64,000 nt of DNA from Paragorgia papillata (GCA_035771165.1 JAWNZC010000322.1:6992501-7056500), one strand, 5' to 3'. Shown: positions 1 to 11,893, counted from the stretch's first letter. A program made the numbers and translations. The notes: generated by a model from the letters alone, not told the origin.

Positions 1-1181
1 CCAAGTTTCATGCATTAGGCGATCATCAGGCAACTGAAAAAGTTTCACTTTAGCTTCTGTTTATATTGCATGGCACACATGACATCACCACACACGTGAA
101 TTGCATGGGATGAGTTAGAGAGATTGTTCCCGGATGTACATCTCTGTTCCTAGAGCGGCTATATATATATATACACCATTCACCAGCCAAACACTAAGCA
201 GTACTCAATTACTTTAAAGTCCACAAATGCACTCTGGGTCTAACTGGCTCTTACTAAAGGGCAGTACTATATACTGTATATTGTGTTACCAAGTTACAAT
301 ATATAAAGTCAAAGACTGTTACTAATTAATAATTATAAGATAAAGTTCTTAAAACTTTAGGTAGAGCAGATTATACTAAAAGTTATGCTTCAATAGCTAA
401 TTGCTCTTGTTGCTATACCTTTACTAGCATTTGTTTTACATTATACAAATGTCACTAGTCACAATTAAGTGAGTGACTATAGTCATAGACTTAATTCAAA
501 TTTAGACAATTAGAATTTTCTTAAACAAATACCTCCATTTCTCAGCTGAATATTATCTTGAATAAACAGTCTACACTTTTATTAAAGCATAACGTTTTAT
601 ATCAACCAAGAATTCGTTGTTTAAGCTGAATATACAACATCCAAACGGTCAGATCAGGTTTAATCACGATAAACTTAAATAATAGTAATAATAGTGTAGT
701 AGCAACACAAAAACAACAAGACTCCTTTGCAGCCAATCATATAGCATAGCAGTAAAAACAATAGACGTTCTAGTGACATAACTACCAGGAATAAATTATT
801 AATAGCAAGTTTTTCTCCTAATGTCTTCATTTTTCATACTGCCAAGTGCCAGCTGCATCGAAGAAAAAGTCACAGCCATTCAAAAGCCTTTCAAACATTG
901 TTTTTGAATAAATATTTATATTCCAATGAGAGACTGAAGAACAAATGTTAAGTCTGACTTCTTACCTTCATTATCTTGCGTTAATATTCGACGTTCTTAA
1001 TCTTTCTTTAGTTGGAAAATGCAGTTTTTAAGACGCCATATTGAATATCCGCGTCAGAGAAGGTATGGGGAAAAGCTTTCCAGGTTGTCATGGAGATCGA
1101 ATCGTCAATAATATTATTTTACCCATATTATTTAATTTCCCGTTATTATATTATATATATATTTAATATATTTAAGAAATA
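1..1181. other. Non-coding block with dispersed cnidarian-type repeat
   Basis: No gene is supported here. The first 440 bases recur at 12592-13040 and again at 13199-13640. The segment around ATTAGGCGATCATCAGGCAA recurs, diverged, near 11592-11640. It is therefore a dispersed repeat family rather than unique sequence. The remainder is A+T-rich with no long open frame. Confidence 0.6.
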
Positions 1182-1355
1182 GAAAATGGCCGCCCGTGTT
1201 TATATAGCCTGATGCAAACGCGAGAGTGAGTTGGGAGAATTCGAAAGTACTTATGTAAACCCTCGCCTACGGCTCGGGTTCACATAAACTTTCGAATTCT
1301 CCCAACTCACTCGAGTGTTTGCATCAGGTTATATAAACACAGGGCATCCATTTTC
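1182..1355. mobile_element. Foldback MITE-like hairpin (copy A)
   Basis: The arms 1182-1262 and 1272-1355 are near-perfect inverted complements around a loop of about 10 bases. They would form a hairpin of about 80 bp. There is no coding capacity. A partial relative of the arm (GTTTACATAGCCTGATATAA) lies at 1408-1430, so the family is locally multicopy. Superfamily unassigned. Confidence 0.75.
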
Positions 1356-2318
1356 AATTTCTTTTATGAAATAAGGCTAAAAAATGTTCCGTGACATCAC
1401 AACCGTGTTTACATAGCCTGATATAAACACGATAACTGACCAATCACAGCGTGCGTAAGATGCAACCTATTTTATAATATTGACTATTCTATAAACGTAT
1501 ATTGGACTGAGTCGTGGTGGCCAAAATTAATGAGCCACTTATGTTTCTGGAAGTTAATTTTTCAACTTTCAATTCTCATAATGCGCTTTTTAGAATCCAA
1601 TTATTGGCCAGTAGAGTTCATTAGAAGTTTAACTTTGAATTCTTATATGTTAAAGTGAGGGGGGCAAGGGTATATTTTCGTGAACCGGCCGTGTTGGCTA
1701 TTTTTGAGCTTTGTGAATCGTGATTTAGAGCAATTTTACTTTTTGTGATTCGTGAAATGCCAAAAAAGTATCTGTGAACTCGTGACAAGTCCTCCTTCCT
1801 CCCTCTAAAGTGTATTATAAAATAAAGTGTCCGCTTTACGAACACTCTGATTTGCCAGGTCCCGTGCATTTTGAACTACGTAGAATGACATGGAATCACC
1901 TGGCGGAAAAAATCAGCCAGCTTTCTAAACTGTCCAACTTTTAGCTCGTTTTTTTCTTCATATTTTATAAAACAAATAAAACAAATTACTCCTGTGCACA
2001 TGTACTCTTATAAAGGAGTACATTTGACGTTATTTGAACACCGAAAGAAGTGTAAAGGCACTCGTCGGCCGTCGCCTCGTGCTTCTACCCAGGGCGATCT
2101 AAAACTAGGCAGTTTCACCATAGTAGGATGCACTTCAACTTCGCGCAACGGTTTGTGAAACCATAGATACTTCCGCGTTTGTTCAGTTACGTTTGAAACG
2201 TTCACGTTGGGCGTAACTTGTTCGTTCAGATTTGAAATCTGTAAACCAACTGATTTGAACCGTGAGTGGACAATCTTTGACTAGTCCCACCCACATGTTT
2301 AGTATGTTTTCGAGTGTA
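1356..2318. other. No gene recognised
   Basis: The short open frames on either strand lack recognisable domains and are interrupted. There is a G-rich purine stretch near 1655-1670. I see no RNA gene or transposon end. Confidence 0.5.
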
Positions 2319-2407
2319 TTTTTACAGGCTAGCTTTAAATGGGGGAATCGGAGGAATCGGGGGAATCGGGGAATGGATGAATCGGCGAATCCGGGAATCC
2401 GGGAATC

Positions 2408-2463
<56 letters not shown>

Positions 2464-2495
2464 TACTACTACTATACTACTACTACTACTACATT
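2319..2495. repeat. GGGGAATC-type repeats plus (AAT)n, left flank of foldback
   Basis: An inverted motif (GGCTAGCTTTAAA) is followed by iterated GGGGAATC/GGAATCGG units at 2341-2408, then (AAT)n at 2409-2462 and (ACT)n to about 2492. The same series occurs in reverse complement at 9842-10070, so these tracts are the outer parts of one large inverted-repeat structure. Open frames of poly-Asn, poly-Ile or poly-Tyr here are artefacts of the trinucleotide repeat. Confidence 0.8.
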
Positions 2496-2896
2496 TTGTA
2501 AGCGAATCGTATATTGTATTTCTCTTTGCCATTTACTGGACAACTCTTTGATCAAGTTCGTACACAGCTAAGGAAACTTTTCAATTCCGCCTACCCCCAA
2601 ATTAATATTAGGTTTTCTGCACGTCCTTAGCTTCTACACAACATGCGGTGTTGTCACTTTTTGACAGTATATAGACCAGCTGTGCGTGAATGTAAACTAC
2701 TTAAATGCCTTCACAAAGCTAGCTTTGAAATAATGTTTGTTTAATTGCAAAAACGTCTTAGTATCATCAGCCGAAGCACAGTCAAAGATGTTTTTTATCC
2801 TCAACTCACTCAATAAAAATGTTGCTGATAATTGTAAGTAATTAACGCCCAATGGCCAGCTGCGCTTACACAGAAGAGTACATGACGAGTTCGAAA

Positions 2897-3211
2897 GGGT
2901 GTAGATAAAAGGCGGGCGCGGACTCACGAACTGGCGGTATTTTTAACCGGGGTTTTATTGCCGGTAGAATTCAAGGAAATTTACTCCAGACAGACCCGCG
3001 GAATGGCGGCAGAGTTATTCGTGATGTGTTTTTAACCGGGGTATTTCCCCCGGCGGACTGACGAAATGTCGGCATTTTGTCGCGAGTTGTGGTTTTCGAG
3101 TCTGTCTGGAGTAAGTTTCCTTGAATTCTACCGGCAATAAAACCCCGGTTAAAAATACTCACCAGTCCGCCAGTCCGGCGCCAGTCCGCGCCCGCCTTTT
3201 ATCTATACACA
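2897..3211. mobile_element. Nested MITE with about 110 bp TIRs (copy A)
   Basis: The termini are inverted complements containing AGATAAAAGGCGGGCGCGGA, and continue through AACCGGGGTTTTATTGCCGG toward the centre. The direct repeat GTTCGAAA flanks both sides (2889-2896 and 3212-3219), consistent with an 8 bp target duplication. It lies only in the left arm of the foldback, so it is younger than the arm duplication. There is no coding capacity. Confidence 0.75.
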
Positions 3212-3533
3212 GTTCGAAAAGGTAGTGCACTTTTTAAAGTGCCTATCTCAGGGTTGGGGATTTTACATATTTAGGATATTTTGAACATGTTAAGAAGATT
3301 TGTAATATATCTTCTTTTCCTAAAATTTCATCTTCATGGACTTTTTTGCTGTTAAAGTTGGCGATTTTGACGATGGCCGTGAAATTTTTTTACTGGGTTC
3401 TAGTCGCCGGAAGTGACGTAGAAGCAGGGAGACCTTCTCAGACAGTAACAGTGTTTACATCGGGAGTTTACGGTTCACCTTGGATTTTCTTGGCTTTATT
3501 CAGGTTATTTTGTCGGAAATTCTTTTAAAAACT

Positions 3534-3860
3534 ATGCCAAACAAGTGCGTAGTGTTTTTACTCTCGAATGAACCCAATTGATATGCTAGAATAGCGCTGT
3601 ATGCCATTCTTTTTTTTGCGACAATAACGATGTACAATCCCGACTCACGGGAGGCGAATAAAAGAAGGATAGCTTCGGGTGAAAGGAACGCCGAATTGTC
3701 AAGGATAAAGGTGTGAAATGAACGCCGACATCTACTTCTGTGACCTGTTCGTTGTTCGAAGTAGTTTCAACGGGAATATTTGGTACTAAGACGATTCACA
3801 GCAGTTTATCACGGGGAAAACCCGTCGGTGTGGCGATTACAAAACGACAACAATAGAGCG
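3534..3860 (+). pseudogene. Decayed THAP zinc-finger domain, left arm (copy A)
   Basis: An ATG opens MPNKCVVF, then SNEPN, a stop, then RIALYAI..FF, then DSREANKRRI. A shifted frame gives PTSTSVTCSLFEV, and another gives LRRFTAV followed by PSVWRL. This order matches the THAP pattern (N-terminal C-x2-4-C, basic KRR segment, C-x2-H, later FxRRF), but the second Cys of the first pair and the His are lost, and stops and frameshifts separate the pieces. THAP domains bind DNA in P-element and THAP9-type transposases. It could only be a relic of a transposase N-terminus. Recognition is by pattern, without an alignment search. Confidence 0.45.
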
Positions 3861-5454
3861 CGGAAAAGTGACAAGAACTTGTGCATGTCATCAGTCTCAT
3901 ATTTCTTTTTATCGAAGTATTGTTTGCGTTCGATCTTTGATCAAGAATATATCGAAATATACTTGACTTGGTAATGTCGTCTACCTCTGGTTCTAACACT
4001 GATAGCTAAAATGACTAGACTAGGATGTAAACATTCCGGGATACGTAATCGAGATCGAAACGAAGTAAAACTGTCTTCCAGTGCAGTGCGGCCATACCTG
4101 AAGACGAATCATCTGAATGCATTGTCAAGCCGTATGAAGACGAGTCGGTTGCCGATGAAATTTGGATCGTAAATCATAATGAGCAAATGCGACCTGAAAA
4201 AGGTCTTTAGTACGACGGCTACAAATTCGCTTTTGAGGGGCACGATAAGGTAAATGATTGGTAAGTTTAATTGAAAGTTGCTTTTATCAGTGAATTTATG
4301 TTTACGTTTTATCTGCAATGTTGTTTTCACGCATTTGCTAAAACAAAATTGTATGCTGTCAAAGCCAAATGATTCGCATGTTTAATTCTCTTCGATATTA
4401 CTCTGACACTGAACTGCTTAATGCGAATGCGAAGGAATGTCAGTAAATCAAAGCCTTGCATTGAAATGGTTTATAATAACAGTGATCAAGTTCTTTACAC
4501 TTGTTTGCCTGGAAATGTGGTCACTGCGTCTAGCGGGACACTTACATCGAAAAATTGACAAGATAAAGTATCAAATAAAAGATCAGTGCAGAAAACAGGT
4601 AGGAACTGTCTGTTGATTATAGATTAATGGAATACTTGCATCCACTTTTGAAATTTGAACTTGCAGGCGACAGTATACATACAGAGTCAATTTCTTCAAG
4701 TTTGAAGATGAAATCGCACAATTGTTGTTGTTTATCGAATTGGACGAGCACTGAATTGTGGCAATTTTGAAGAACGAAGCAATTATATTAGCCTAGGTGA
4801 ATTGTGCGCAGCTGGCTTATTCGCAAGTGGAAATCGGAAAGCGAACGGGTATTCTATTAATCAATATTGACAGTATCTACCTGCTTTCTACATCTTCTAT
4901 TTTATACTTTGCCTCGTCAATTCTTCGATATTTGCAGCTCGCTAGACGCAGTGACCAGATATATAACAAATATAAACATGCGAATCATTTGGCTTTGACA
5001 GCATACAATCTTGTTTTAGCAAATATGGCCAATTGCAAATATGGCATGCCAGTATACAACATTCGATAAAACGTAAACATAAATTCACTGATAAAGCAAA
5101 CTTTCATAACTTACAAATCGTTCACCTTATTGTGCCCCGCAAAGCGAATTTATAGCCATCGTAGAAGATATTTTTCAAGTCGCATTTGATCCTAAGCTCG
5201 TCTTCATACGGCTTGACAATGCATTCTGATGATTCGTCTTCAGGTATAAATGGCCTAGACAGTTTTACTTCGTCTTCGATCTCGATTACGTATCCCGGAA
5301 TGTTTACCTTCTAGTCTAGTCATTTTGGCTATCAGCATTAGAACCAGAGGTAGACGACATTACCAAGTCAAGTATATTTCGATATATTCTTGATCGAAGA
5401 TCGAATTCGATAAAAAGAAATATGAGACTGATGACATGCACAAGTTCTTGTCAC

Positions 5455-5779
5455 TTTCCGGAAAAACACGCTCCATTGTTGTCGTCTAGTAATCGCCACA
5501 CCGACGGGTTTTCCTCGTGATAAACTGCTGTGAATCGTCTTAGTACCAAACTACTTCGAACAACGAACAGGTCATAGAAGTAGATGTCGGCGTTCATTTC
5601 ACACCTTTATCCTTGACAAATCGGCGTTTCCCGAAGCTATCCTTTTATTCGCCTCCAGTGAGTCGGGAATCGGGATTGTACATCGTTATTGTAGCAAAAA
5701 AAGAAATGGCATACAGCGCTATTCTAGCATATCAATTGGGTTCATTCGAGAGTAAAAACATTACGCACCTGTTTGGCAT
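5455..5779 (-). pseudogene. Decayed THAP zinc-finger domain, right arm (copy A)
   Basis: This is the mirror copy of the left-arm relic. Reading the minus strand from 5779 gives MPNRCVMF, SNEPN and a stop, with the same downstream PTSTSMTCSLFEV and RRFTAV pieces in other frames. Small differences from the left arm (K to R, V to M) show the arms have diverged independently. It is non-functional for the same reasons as its partner. Confidence 0.42.
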
Positions 5780-6506
5780 AATTTTTAAAAGAATTTCCGA
5801 CAAAATAACCTGAATAAAGCCAAGAAAATCCAAGGTGAACCGTAAACTCCCGATGTAAACACTGTTACTGTCTGAGAAGGTCTCCCTGCTTCTACGTCAC
5901 TTCCGGCGACTAGAACCCAGTAAAAAAAGTTCACGGCCATCGTCAAAATCGCCAACTTTAACAGCAAAAAAGTCCATGAAGATGAAATTTTAGGAAAAGA
6001 AGATATATTACAAATCTTCTTAAAATGTTCAAAATATCCTAAATATGTAAAATCCCCAACCCTGAGATAGGCACTTTAAGAAAGGAAACGAAATTCTGGA
6101 ATAAACTAAATTAGGTTAAAACTCATTTCTCAAATAAACTGAATTGATTGTTTACATTTTGTTTTAATAATTTATGTTGAAGATCTAAGCGGCTCCGCTG
6201 CTTCGACAGGAAAAATAATATACAACACGTGGCTTCAAACGTAAGGGAATTCTATCTTTAAAAGACAAGAAATGAGAAAGCCGTGTAGAAGCTAAGGACG
6301 TGCAGAAAACCTAATATTAATTTGGGGGTAGGCGGAATTGAAAAGTTTCCTTAGCTGTTTACGAATTTGATCAAAGAGTTGTCCAGCAAAGAGAAATATA
6401 TGATTCGCTTAGAAAATGTGGATGTTTTAGGCGACTTTGAAAAAACCTTGTCAAGAAATGAAGCAATGCAAGCATCAAGTAGTTTCTCAGGGTATCCATT
6501 CCCCTT

Positions 6507-6552
6507 ATCATCATCATCATTATTATTATTATTATTATCATTATTATTATTA
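6507..6552. repeat. (ATC)n(ATT)n tract at the 3' end of the R4-like element (copy A)
   Basis: A short ATC run passes into an ATT run that abuts the 3' terminus of the minus-strand retroelement. The element's last recognisable codons run directly into ATA repeats on the minus strand. Together with the tract at 9842-9916, this shows insertion within a TAA/ATT microsatellite. Confidence 0.8.
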
Positions 6553-9500
6553 TGGATTCACTCTCCATTAATATGGTCTTTTGCATTTCTTTTACTACCC
6601 ACTTCTGTCGGGATTTCTCTTTTATCATCTTCTCTATCTGTTCTTCCAATTTATCCAACCCTCCTCCTAAGCATCCAGCTACCAAAGGTACTATTTCAAC
6701 CATAAAGCCTGGACGCCTCTCGCGGATTTCAAATGCCAGCTGTTGGTATTTTTGCAATTTTTCCCTCTACTATCCCTACACTATCCAAATTTTACCTTCC
6801 TCGATGTTTTCCAGAATCAGATCAGGTCTTCTTGCTGTTGTTTTCTTTCTCATCTTGTATTCAATATCCCACACAAGCTTTTTACCCGGCTTTTCAATAA
6901 CTGTTCCTTTCTTCCATGCTGTTTTGTACCACACTACACTCTCTTCAAGCAAACCTGCCTCTTTTCCCCATTCCACAGCAAACACCATCAGCGCATTGTC
7001 AAGACTTCTCATGTACTCATTACCAGCAAGAACCTTACATCCAGCCAACAAATGATGTACGGTTTCTCTCTTATCAGAACACAATCTGCAATTCTCCGAT
7101 TCTATCTCTATTCCCCTTAAGGCCTTCCAAGCTCTGGTCTCGACCATCTGCTCTAACATCCCCATCACTGCTGCCGTCTTTCTGGAGTCTATATAGGTTG
7201 CACTCCAACCACTGGTTACATTTCTCTTCTTGACCCATGAAAACCTCACTTTGTAACTTCTTCTCTCGGTATTGATTGATACGTCCTTCTTCCGTCTTCG
7301 ATTTCCAGCAAGGTTTTCAACCTCCTCCAGGCATCCTTCCAAGTTCCACACATCTTTTCGCCATTCAAGTAAATCTCTCCTATCCCAAAACTAATTTCTT
7401 CTCCAACCATCTCCAAGCTTTTCTGCTTCTCTCTTTATCGAACAATACTCATTTTTATGCTCCCGTCTCCAGGCAACTTTTATCCATCGACATCTCGATA
7501 GTGACATATAACAAGCTATTTTGACCAATTGTTTCTTTGTACAGATCCCTCATACTCTTCACCCCTCTGCCCCCTTTGCCACGAGCCAGATACAATCTTT
7601 CATCGCTTGCTTGCCTCCCATGCATTTTTCTCTCTCTAAGTTCCCTCTTCACAATCATGTCCATTTCAACCAAATCTTCCTTACTCAATCTGCAAACATT
7701 CAACAAAATCTTCACCATTTTACCGTGTTCAATCACGATCTCTGCACACTTTGTTACCCCATAGCACGCCCCTGTATCATGGCTATAGCCATTACGATCG
7801 TCTCATTGACAGCTTCTAAATTGCTGTGGTATTCTTGGTACACTTTGAGGTCATCTATAAATAAACTGTGCGTCCTTTTCACTATCCTGACCGGCCCCAG
7901 GCATTCCCATCCTTTACCCTCTAGTTTCGCTTAGTAGCATGCCAATTGGCACCTCACTTAAGCAAAATCCAACAGGCGAATAACTGTCTCCTTGTAAAAA
8001 CCCGGTCCTAACCGAAATCCATCTGCTTGTCTTCTTCTGCCCATCTTTCCATACTTCCAATTTTGTTTGCCATTTCTTCATCAATTCCTCAATTAATTTA
8101 CACACATCATCTGGTATCCCCATCCATCTATATACTGTACTTTCAGCGTCCAGTCGTGATGCACTCTATCATAAGCCTTCTGGTATAGTCGTAGTACGCA
8201 ACAGCCAGATTTCTCTTGTGTTCCCTCACTTCATCCATTATACATTTATCAATTAGCAGAAGATCCACTGTACCCAATTTCCCCTCTGATGTTCCCATCT
8301 GTCCTTCATCCCACATATCATTTCTAACAGCATGGTTCTTTAGACACTTCGCTATTAAACCAGTGTATGTTTTGTATGAGGTATTCAAACAGGTAATAGG
8401 CCTGTAATCTTTAACTGGGCTCAGATTCTGAGTCTTAGGCATTAATGGAGATCTTCCCCATGCTATCCATTCTGGTATCTTTCTCATGTCTTGCTTCCAT
8501 GATTGCATTGCGTTACACAATGATTTCCAAGTTCCTTGCAATTTCTTCCACCAGTAGTTTTGGATACCATCAATTCCTGGAGAAGTCCAGTTCTTTCGTT
8601 TCTTCAATACCCTCTCAATATCAGTTACTGTTACCATAAACTCTTCTACATCTTGGATTTTATTCTTTAGCTGTTGCTCTATCTCAAACATCCATGGTTG
8701 TTCTATTGTTGTACATTTTTGTTCCCAGATACCTCCCCAAAATTCTACAAACTTTTCGATCTCTGGAACAGTCCCAGTAAAGTTCTTTGTCTGGTTCATT
8801 TTTCGGTAGAATCTTCCTTCATCTTCTCTAAACCTTGCATTATTATGGATCTTTCTGCCTCTCCTGGTCATCTTTTCTAACACCACTTTACTATATCGCA
8901 GCTTATCCAACCATTTCTCTTTTGCGTCTCTAAGCTCTTGGTCTGTCACCTGCTGACATCCTAGTTTTCGTTTTAGATCTTTCAAGATAGCTTTCTCTTT
9001 TCTGGTAGCTTTTCTATGTCTTTTTCGTCTACAGAGCTCATTCCCAGCCCTAGCAATCAGCTGACGTAATTCTTTCATCTTATTCTTTAATTTCCTTTCG
9101 CGTCTATTACACCCGCCTCCTTTGTTCTTTCGCTCTTTCTCTTTCACATTCATGACCATAGCTACTGCCTTTCCCATGCATACACTGCATCAGTTATTAC
9201 TGTTATTTCATCAACATTTTGCAGGTGCTTCTCCAGTATTCTATTCGAGCTTCGTTCCACTTGTGTCGTCATTTTCAATTTCGGAAGCTTTACTCTCGGC
9301 TCTATCTTACTTATTGACGTCTTACCTATTTCATTCAGTTGTTTAAGAAATTCGCTTTCCAACTCAGCATCTTCCTCTTCTAAATATATTATATAATCTC
9401 TACCGGTGTTGTCTTCTTCTGTTGCTGCATCTGCCTCTTGGCGTTACTCATTAAGACTCAAGCCTTCATTTGCTCTACTCTCCTCCTGAATAGTTACTTC

Positions 9501-9841
9501 CTCGTTTTGCAATTCCTCCACCGTTATCGGTTCTTCTGCTGCTCTTTTTCTTACTAATACCAAATTGGTAATCTCTGTCTCCTTTTTAAATCTGGCCGCA
9601 CTATCCCTCAATGTTTGTGGATTTATCCTGCTATATTCAGTAAATTCTTCATCCCATCTTTCTTTCACTCTCTTCATAAAGCCTCGACCTCTTTCCCTTT
9701 CCTCTGTATCAATCTCTACTAATCTTACTTTCATTACCGTTATCTGTTTGCTGTACCTCTGTTGCTCTGTTATAAAAACCCATAGTTTCTGCATCCTGGT
9801 TGTTCAATTCTTCCCTCTGCGATATACTTCTCATTATGTTT
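6553..9841 (-). pseudogene. R4/Dong-like non-LTR retrotransposon, broken ORF (copy A)
   Basis: Minus-strand frames together give a single-ORF LINE of the restriction-like endonuclease type. From 9177 down there is a basic N-terminal part, then SPVKDYRPITCLNTSYKTYT (RT motif), then LAVAYYDYTR, where the frame breaks. Next come GFLQGDSYSPVGF (7914-8123), the catalytic FIDDLKVY near 7838-7861, a C-x2-C..H-x4-C knuckle (CRLC...HHLLAGC) and RRPDLIL, the PD start of the endonuclease. A C-terminal tail with LGGG and EMQKTIL closes it. At least three frameshifts and several stops inactivate it. Location in (TAA)n agrees with the known target preference of Dong in the R4 clade. Clade assignment is by motif and target, not by tree. 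Confidence 0.7.
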
Positions 9842-9858
9842 TGTATTATTATTATTAC

Positions 9859-9918
<60 letters not shown>

Positions 9919-10070
9919 ATTAGTATTAGTATTAGTATTAATAGTATTAGTATTATAGTATTAGTATTAGTACTGATTAGTATTAGTATTCGATTCCCCG
10001 ATTCCGCCATTCCCCATTTCCCAATTCCCCGATCCCCATATTCCCCCTTTTAAAGCTAGCCTATTTTTAC
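9842..10070. repeat. (ATT)n, (AGTATT)n and reverse GGGGAATC repeats (copy A)
   Basis: (ATT)n at 9842-9916 is followed by an AGTATT-like hexamer array to about 9989, then by GATTCCCC-type units (9990-10048) and the inverted motif AAAGCTAGCC. This is the mirror of 2319-2495 and closes the outer palindrome. The trinucleotide tract is the site that differs by 3 bases between copies A and B. Confidence 0.8.
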
Positions 10071-10384
10071 ACGTACAATGACGTAGCCGAAACTGTTAAT
10101 TCGATTTTTATGGGAAAGGATGGAGTTTATCGGCGGTGATCACGGTGAGGATAGAGCAACTATCGATCTTAGCTTTGTTTTGGCGTCGAAATCTTGGCTG
10201 CCGATTGTGATTTGGGTGAGAAAACGTCGTTCAAGTAAACGTGATTGGCAAATTTTTGACGGAGTGTCTAGCCTTTACCTTTATATTATTATATAAACAG
10301 GTCAGTTCGAGTCGATCACGAAACACTTCAAACCAATATTATTATCGCAAAGTTGTTACAAACAACAACCAAGCAGGGGTGGCG

Positions 10385-10520
10385 CCAAGTTAAAGAGCGA
10401 AAGTTAAATGTGAAACGTGAACAGCGAAAGTTAAATGTGAAATGTGAACAGCGAAAGTTAAATGTGAAATGTGAACAGCGAAAGTTAAAAGTTAAAAGTG
10501 AAACGTAAAAATTAAAATCA
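10385..10520. repeat. 27 bp tandem repeat (copy A)
   Basis: Three to four direct copies of GCGAAAGTTAAATGTGAAAT plus a GTGAACA spacer occur head to tail, then decay into shorter AAGTTAAAAGT pieces. It has no coding meaning; peptide frames through it are repeat artefacts. Confidence 0.8.
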
Positions 10521-10638
10521 AAAATTATTTTTAACATTTTAATTTTGAATTTGACTTTCTACGTTTCACTTTCACTTTTCCTATTCTTGTTTTGCGATTT
10601 CGGCAAAAAGTTTCGACGAACGGGCTTTTTTTTTCACG

Positions 10639-10860
10639 ATTTCTAAAAATGGCAATTTGGTTTCGCTATTTCGCAAGTGAAATGTTCAAACGGCACTTTG
10701 ATTTCGCAATTTCGCAAAATGAAATGTTTAAACGGCATTTTGGTTTCGCTATTTCGCAAATGAAATGTTTTTAAAACAGCATTTTGATTTCGCAATTTCG
10801 CAAGGTACGCGATTTTGTGAAATGAAATGTTCAAACGGCATTTTGGTTTCGCGATTTGCT
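10639..10860. repeat. About 60 bp minisatellite, TTTCGCWATTTCGCAA unit (copy A)
   Basis: Four imperfect units share TTTCGCWATTTCGCAA, then GAAATGTT(C/T)AAACGGCA. Alternate units carry GGTTTCGCTATTTCG versus GATTTCGCAATTTCG, suggesting a two-unit higher-order repeat. Confidence 0.8.
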
Positions 10861-10861
10861 A

Positions 10862-11437
10862 TAATGAAAATGCTGAGTGAGCCTCCTCGGCTTCTATAGG
10901 GAACTGGTTGGGAAACGCATAGTGTCACCATGACGCAAACTTGAAAAACGTCGTGGACAAATTCAATTCACGTCAAAACTTGGACTAAATAGTCCGTAAG
11001 AAAATGCACTAATGAGTTACATTTTTAAGGTTTTATGAATATTATTCCTTTTCTTTGCACATAAAATGAAATACATGGCTAGAAATCCAGGACACTCAGC
11101 GGCAGTGGCCTGTGGGCTCATATTTAGATGGAATATTAATTTGAAAATTCTGATGGCTAAATATCGATCATTTCGGCTATAAACAGAAGCCTATAGCAAT
11201 AAATTAAAGTAGAGTTATTCGCTAAAATGTCTTATTGACCCATTTCTTACCCAAATATCAAATTACAAAAGGTTTAATCGTCTAGACAGGCCTGTACCCT
11301 CATACTCACAAAAATTGCCGCATAAATTTCGGTTATTATTTCTGAATCCACAGTCACATTTAATAATAATAACAGCGCTTAAGACCCTGGCAACCTAGCA
11401 ACAGCTCCATAAGAAATGGTGGACAATAATCCGAAAT
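10862..11437. other. No gene recognised (copy A right end)
   Basis: Unique-looking A+T-rich sequence up to the abrupt end of the long duplication. I see no coding exon, RNA gene or inverted repeat. Confidence 0.5.
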
Positions 11438-11680
11438 ATATATATATATATGATAAACATATTATATGCTTTATCATATTTTATGCTTTGTCTTGTATTT
11501 TATACATGAAAACTTGGCAGTAGATCGAAGAGTGCTCTATATCAAAGTTGGTAGAGCATGTATAAATAAGTTTTTAACTTAAAATCTGTTTGTTGCTACT
11601 CTAAGTTTCACTATATACTGCTAGACAATCATCAGGCAACTTATATATAGTGGAGCCTCGCCATAGCGCACATCGTTATA

Positions 11681-11821
11681 CAGTAAAAACCTGCTAACAA
11701 GAACCTACATTTTACCAAATCAGCCTGGGATTAGGTTCTTATATATTCTTACATAAATAAATTCTTAATTTCAGCCTGAGGTTCTTAATAGTGGCAGGTT
11801 CTTGTTAGCGGGTTTTTACTG
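11681..11821. mobile_element. 141 bp MITE, TA target duplication
   Basis: The ends CAGTAAAAACCTGCTAACAA and its near inverted complement (GGCAGGTTCTTGTTAGCGGG then TTTTTACTG) are flanked by TA at 11679-11680 and 11822-11823. Both size and ends fit a Tc1/mariner-pogo-type MITE. Non-coding. Confidence 0.75.
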
Positions 11822-11828
11822 TAACGTG

Positions 11829-11893
11829 TAGCCTGCGGGCAGGCCCTCCTGTTGCCGTGAAATGTGGCGTTGAGAGAGCCTGCTTGCAGGCTA
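11829..11893. mobile_element. 65 bp hairpin element with 9 bp TSD
   Basis: The ends TAGCCTGCGGGCAGGC and GCCTGCTTGCAGGCTA are inverted complements. The flanks TGTAACGTG and TGTAACATG are a 9 bp direct repeat with one mismatch. Two other insertions in the window (34220 and 35347) share the TAGCCTGC terminus and the 9 bp duplication, which fits Mutator-like MITEs. Confidence 0.7.

Larger units (their letters stand above)
2494..6417. mobile_element. Long foldback element with THAP-derived arms (copy A)
   Basis: The arms are inverted complements: 2494-2638 pairs with 6283-6417, and 3237-4400 pairs with about 4930-6077. The axis is near 4657 and the central spacer is diverged. The left arm carries an extra nested element (2897-3211), which explains the offset. 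Each arm contains the same decayed THAP-like coding segment in opposite orientation. Long inverted arms with P-type THAP sequence are the hallmark of Galileo-like foldback members of the P superfamily, so that is the best inference. No intact transposase remains. What is seen is the palindrome; the family assignment is inferred. Confidence 0.7.
1..11437. repeat. Long direct duplication, copy A
   Basis: This block is repeated almost base for base at 13199-24639. The offset is 13198 at the left end, 13199 after one extra T in a T-run near 1950, and 13202 after a (TAA)n length change near 9900. Homology stops abruptly at 11437/24639, where copy A runs into an AT dinucleotide tract and copy B into unrelated sequence. 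The left edge is outside the window, so more copies may exist to the left. It contains the foldback/THAP element, the R4-like retroelement and two minisatellites. Such close identity implies a very recent tandem duplication or unresolved haplotypes in the assembly. Confidence 0.95.

Noticed and set aside
2262..2571. Open frames with long poly-Asn, poly-Ile or poly-Tyr
   Set aside because: They are produced by the (AAT)n tract read in three frames on both strands. There is no start context or homology.
3346..3528. 60-residue frame at 3346-3528 repeated four times in the window
   Set aside because: The repetition is explained by the foldback arms and the block duplication. It has no recognisable domain and is probably the leader region upstream of the THAP relic.
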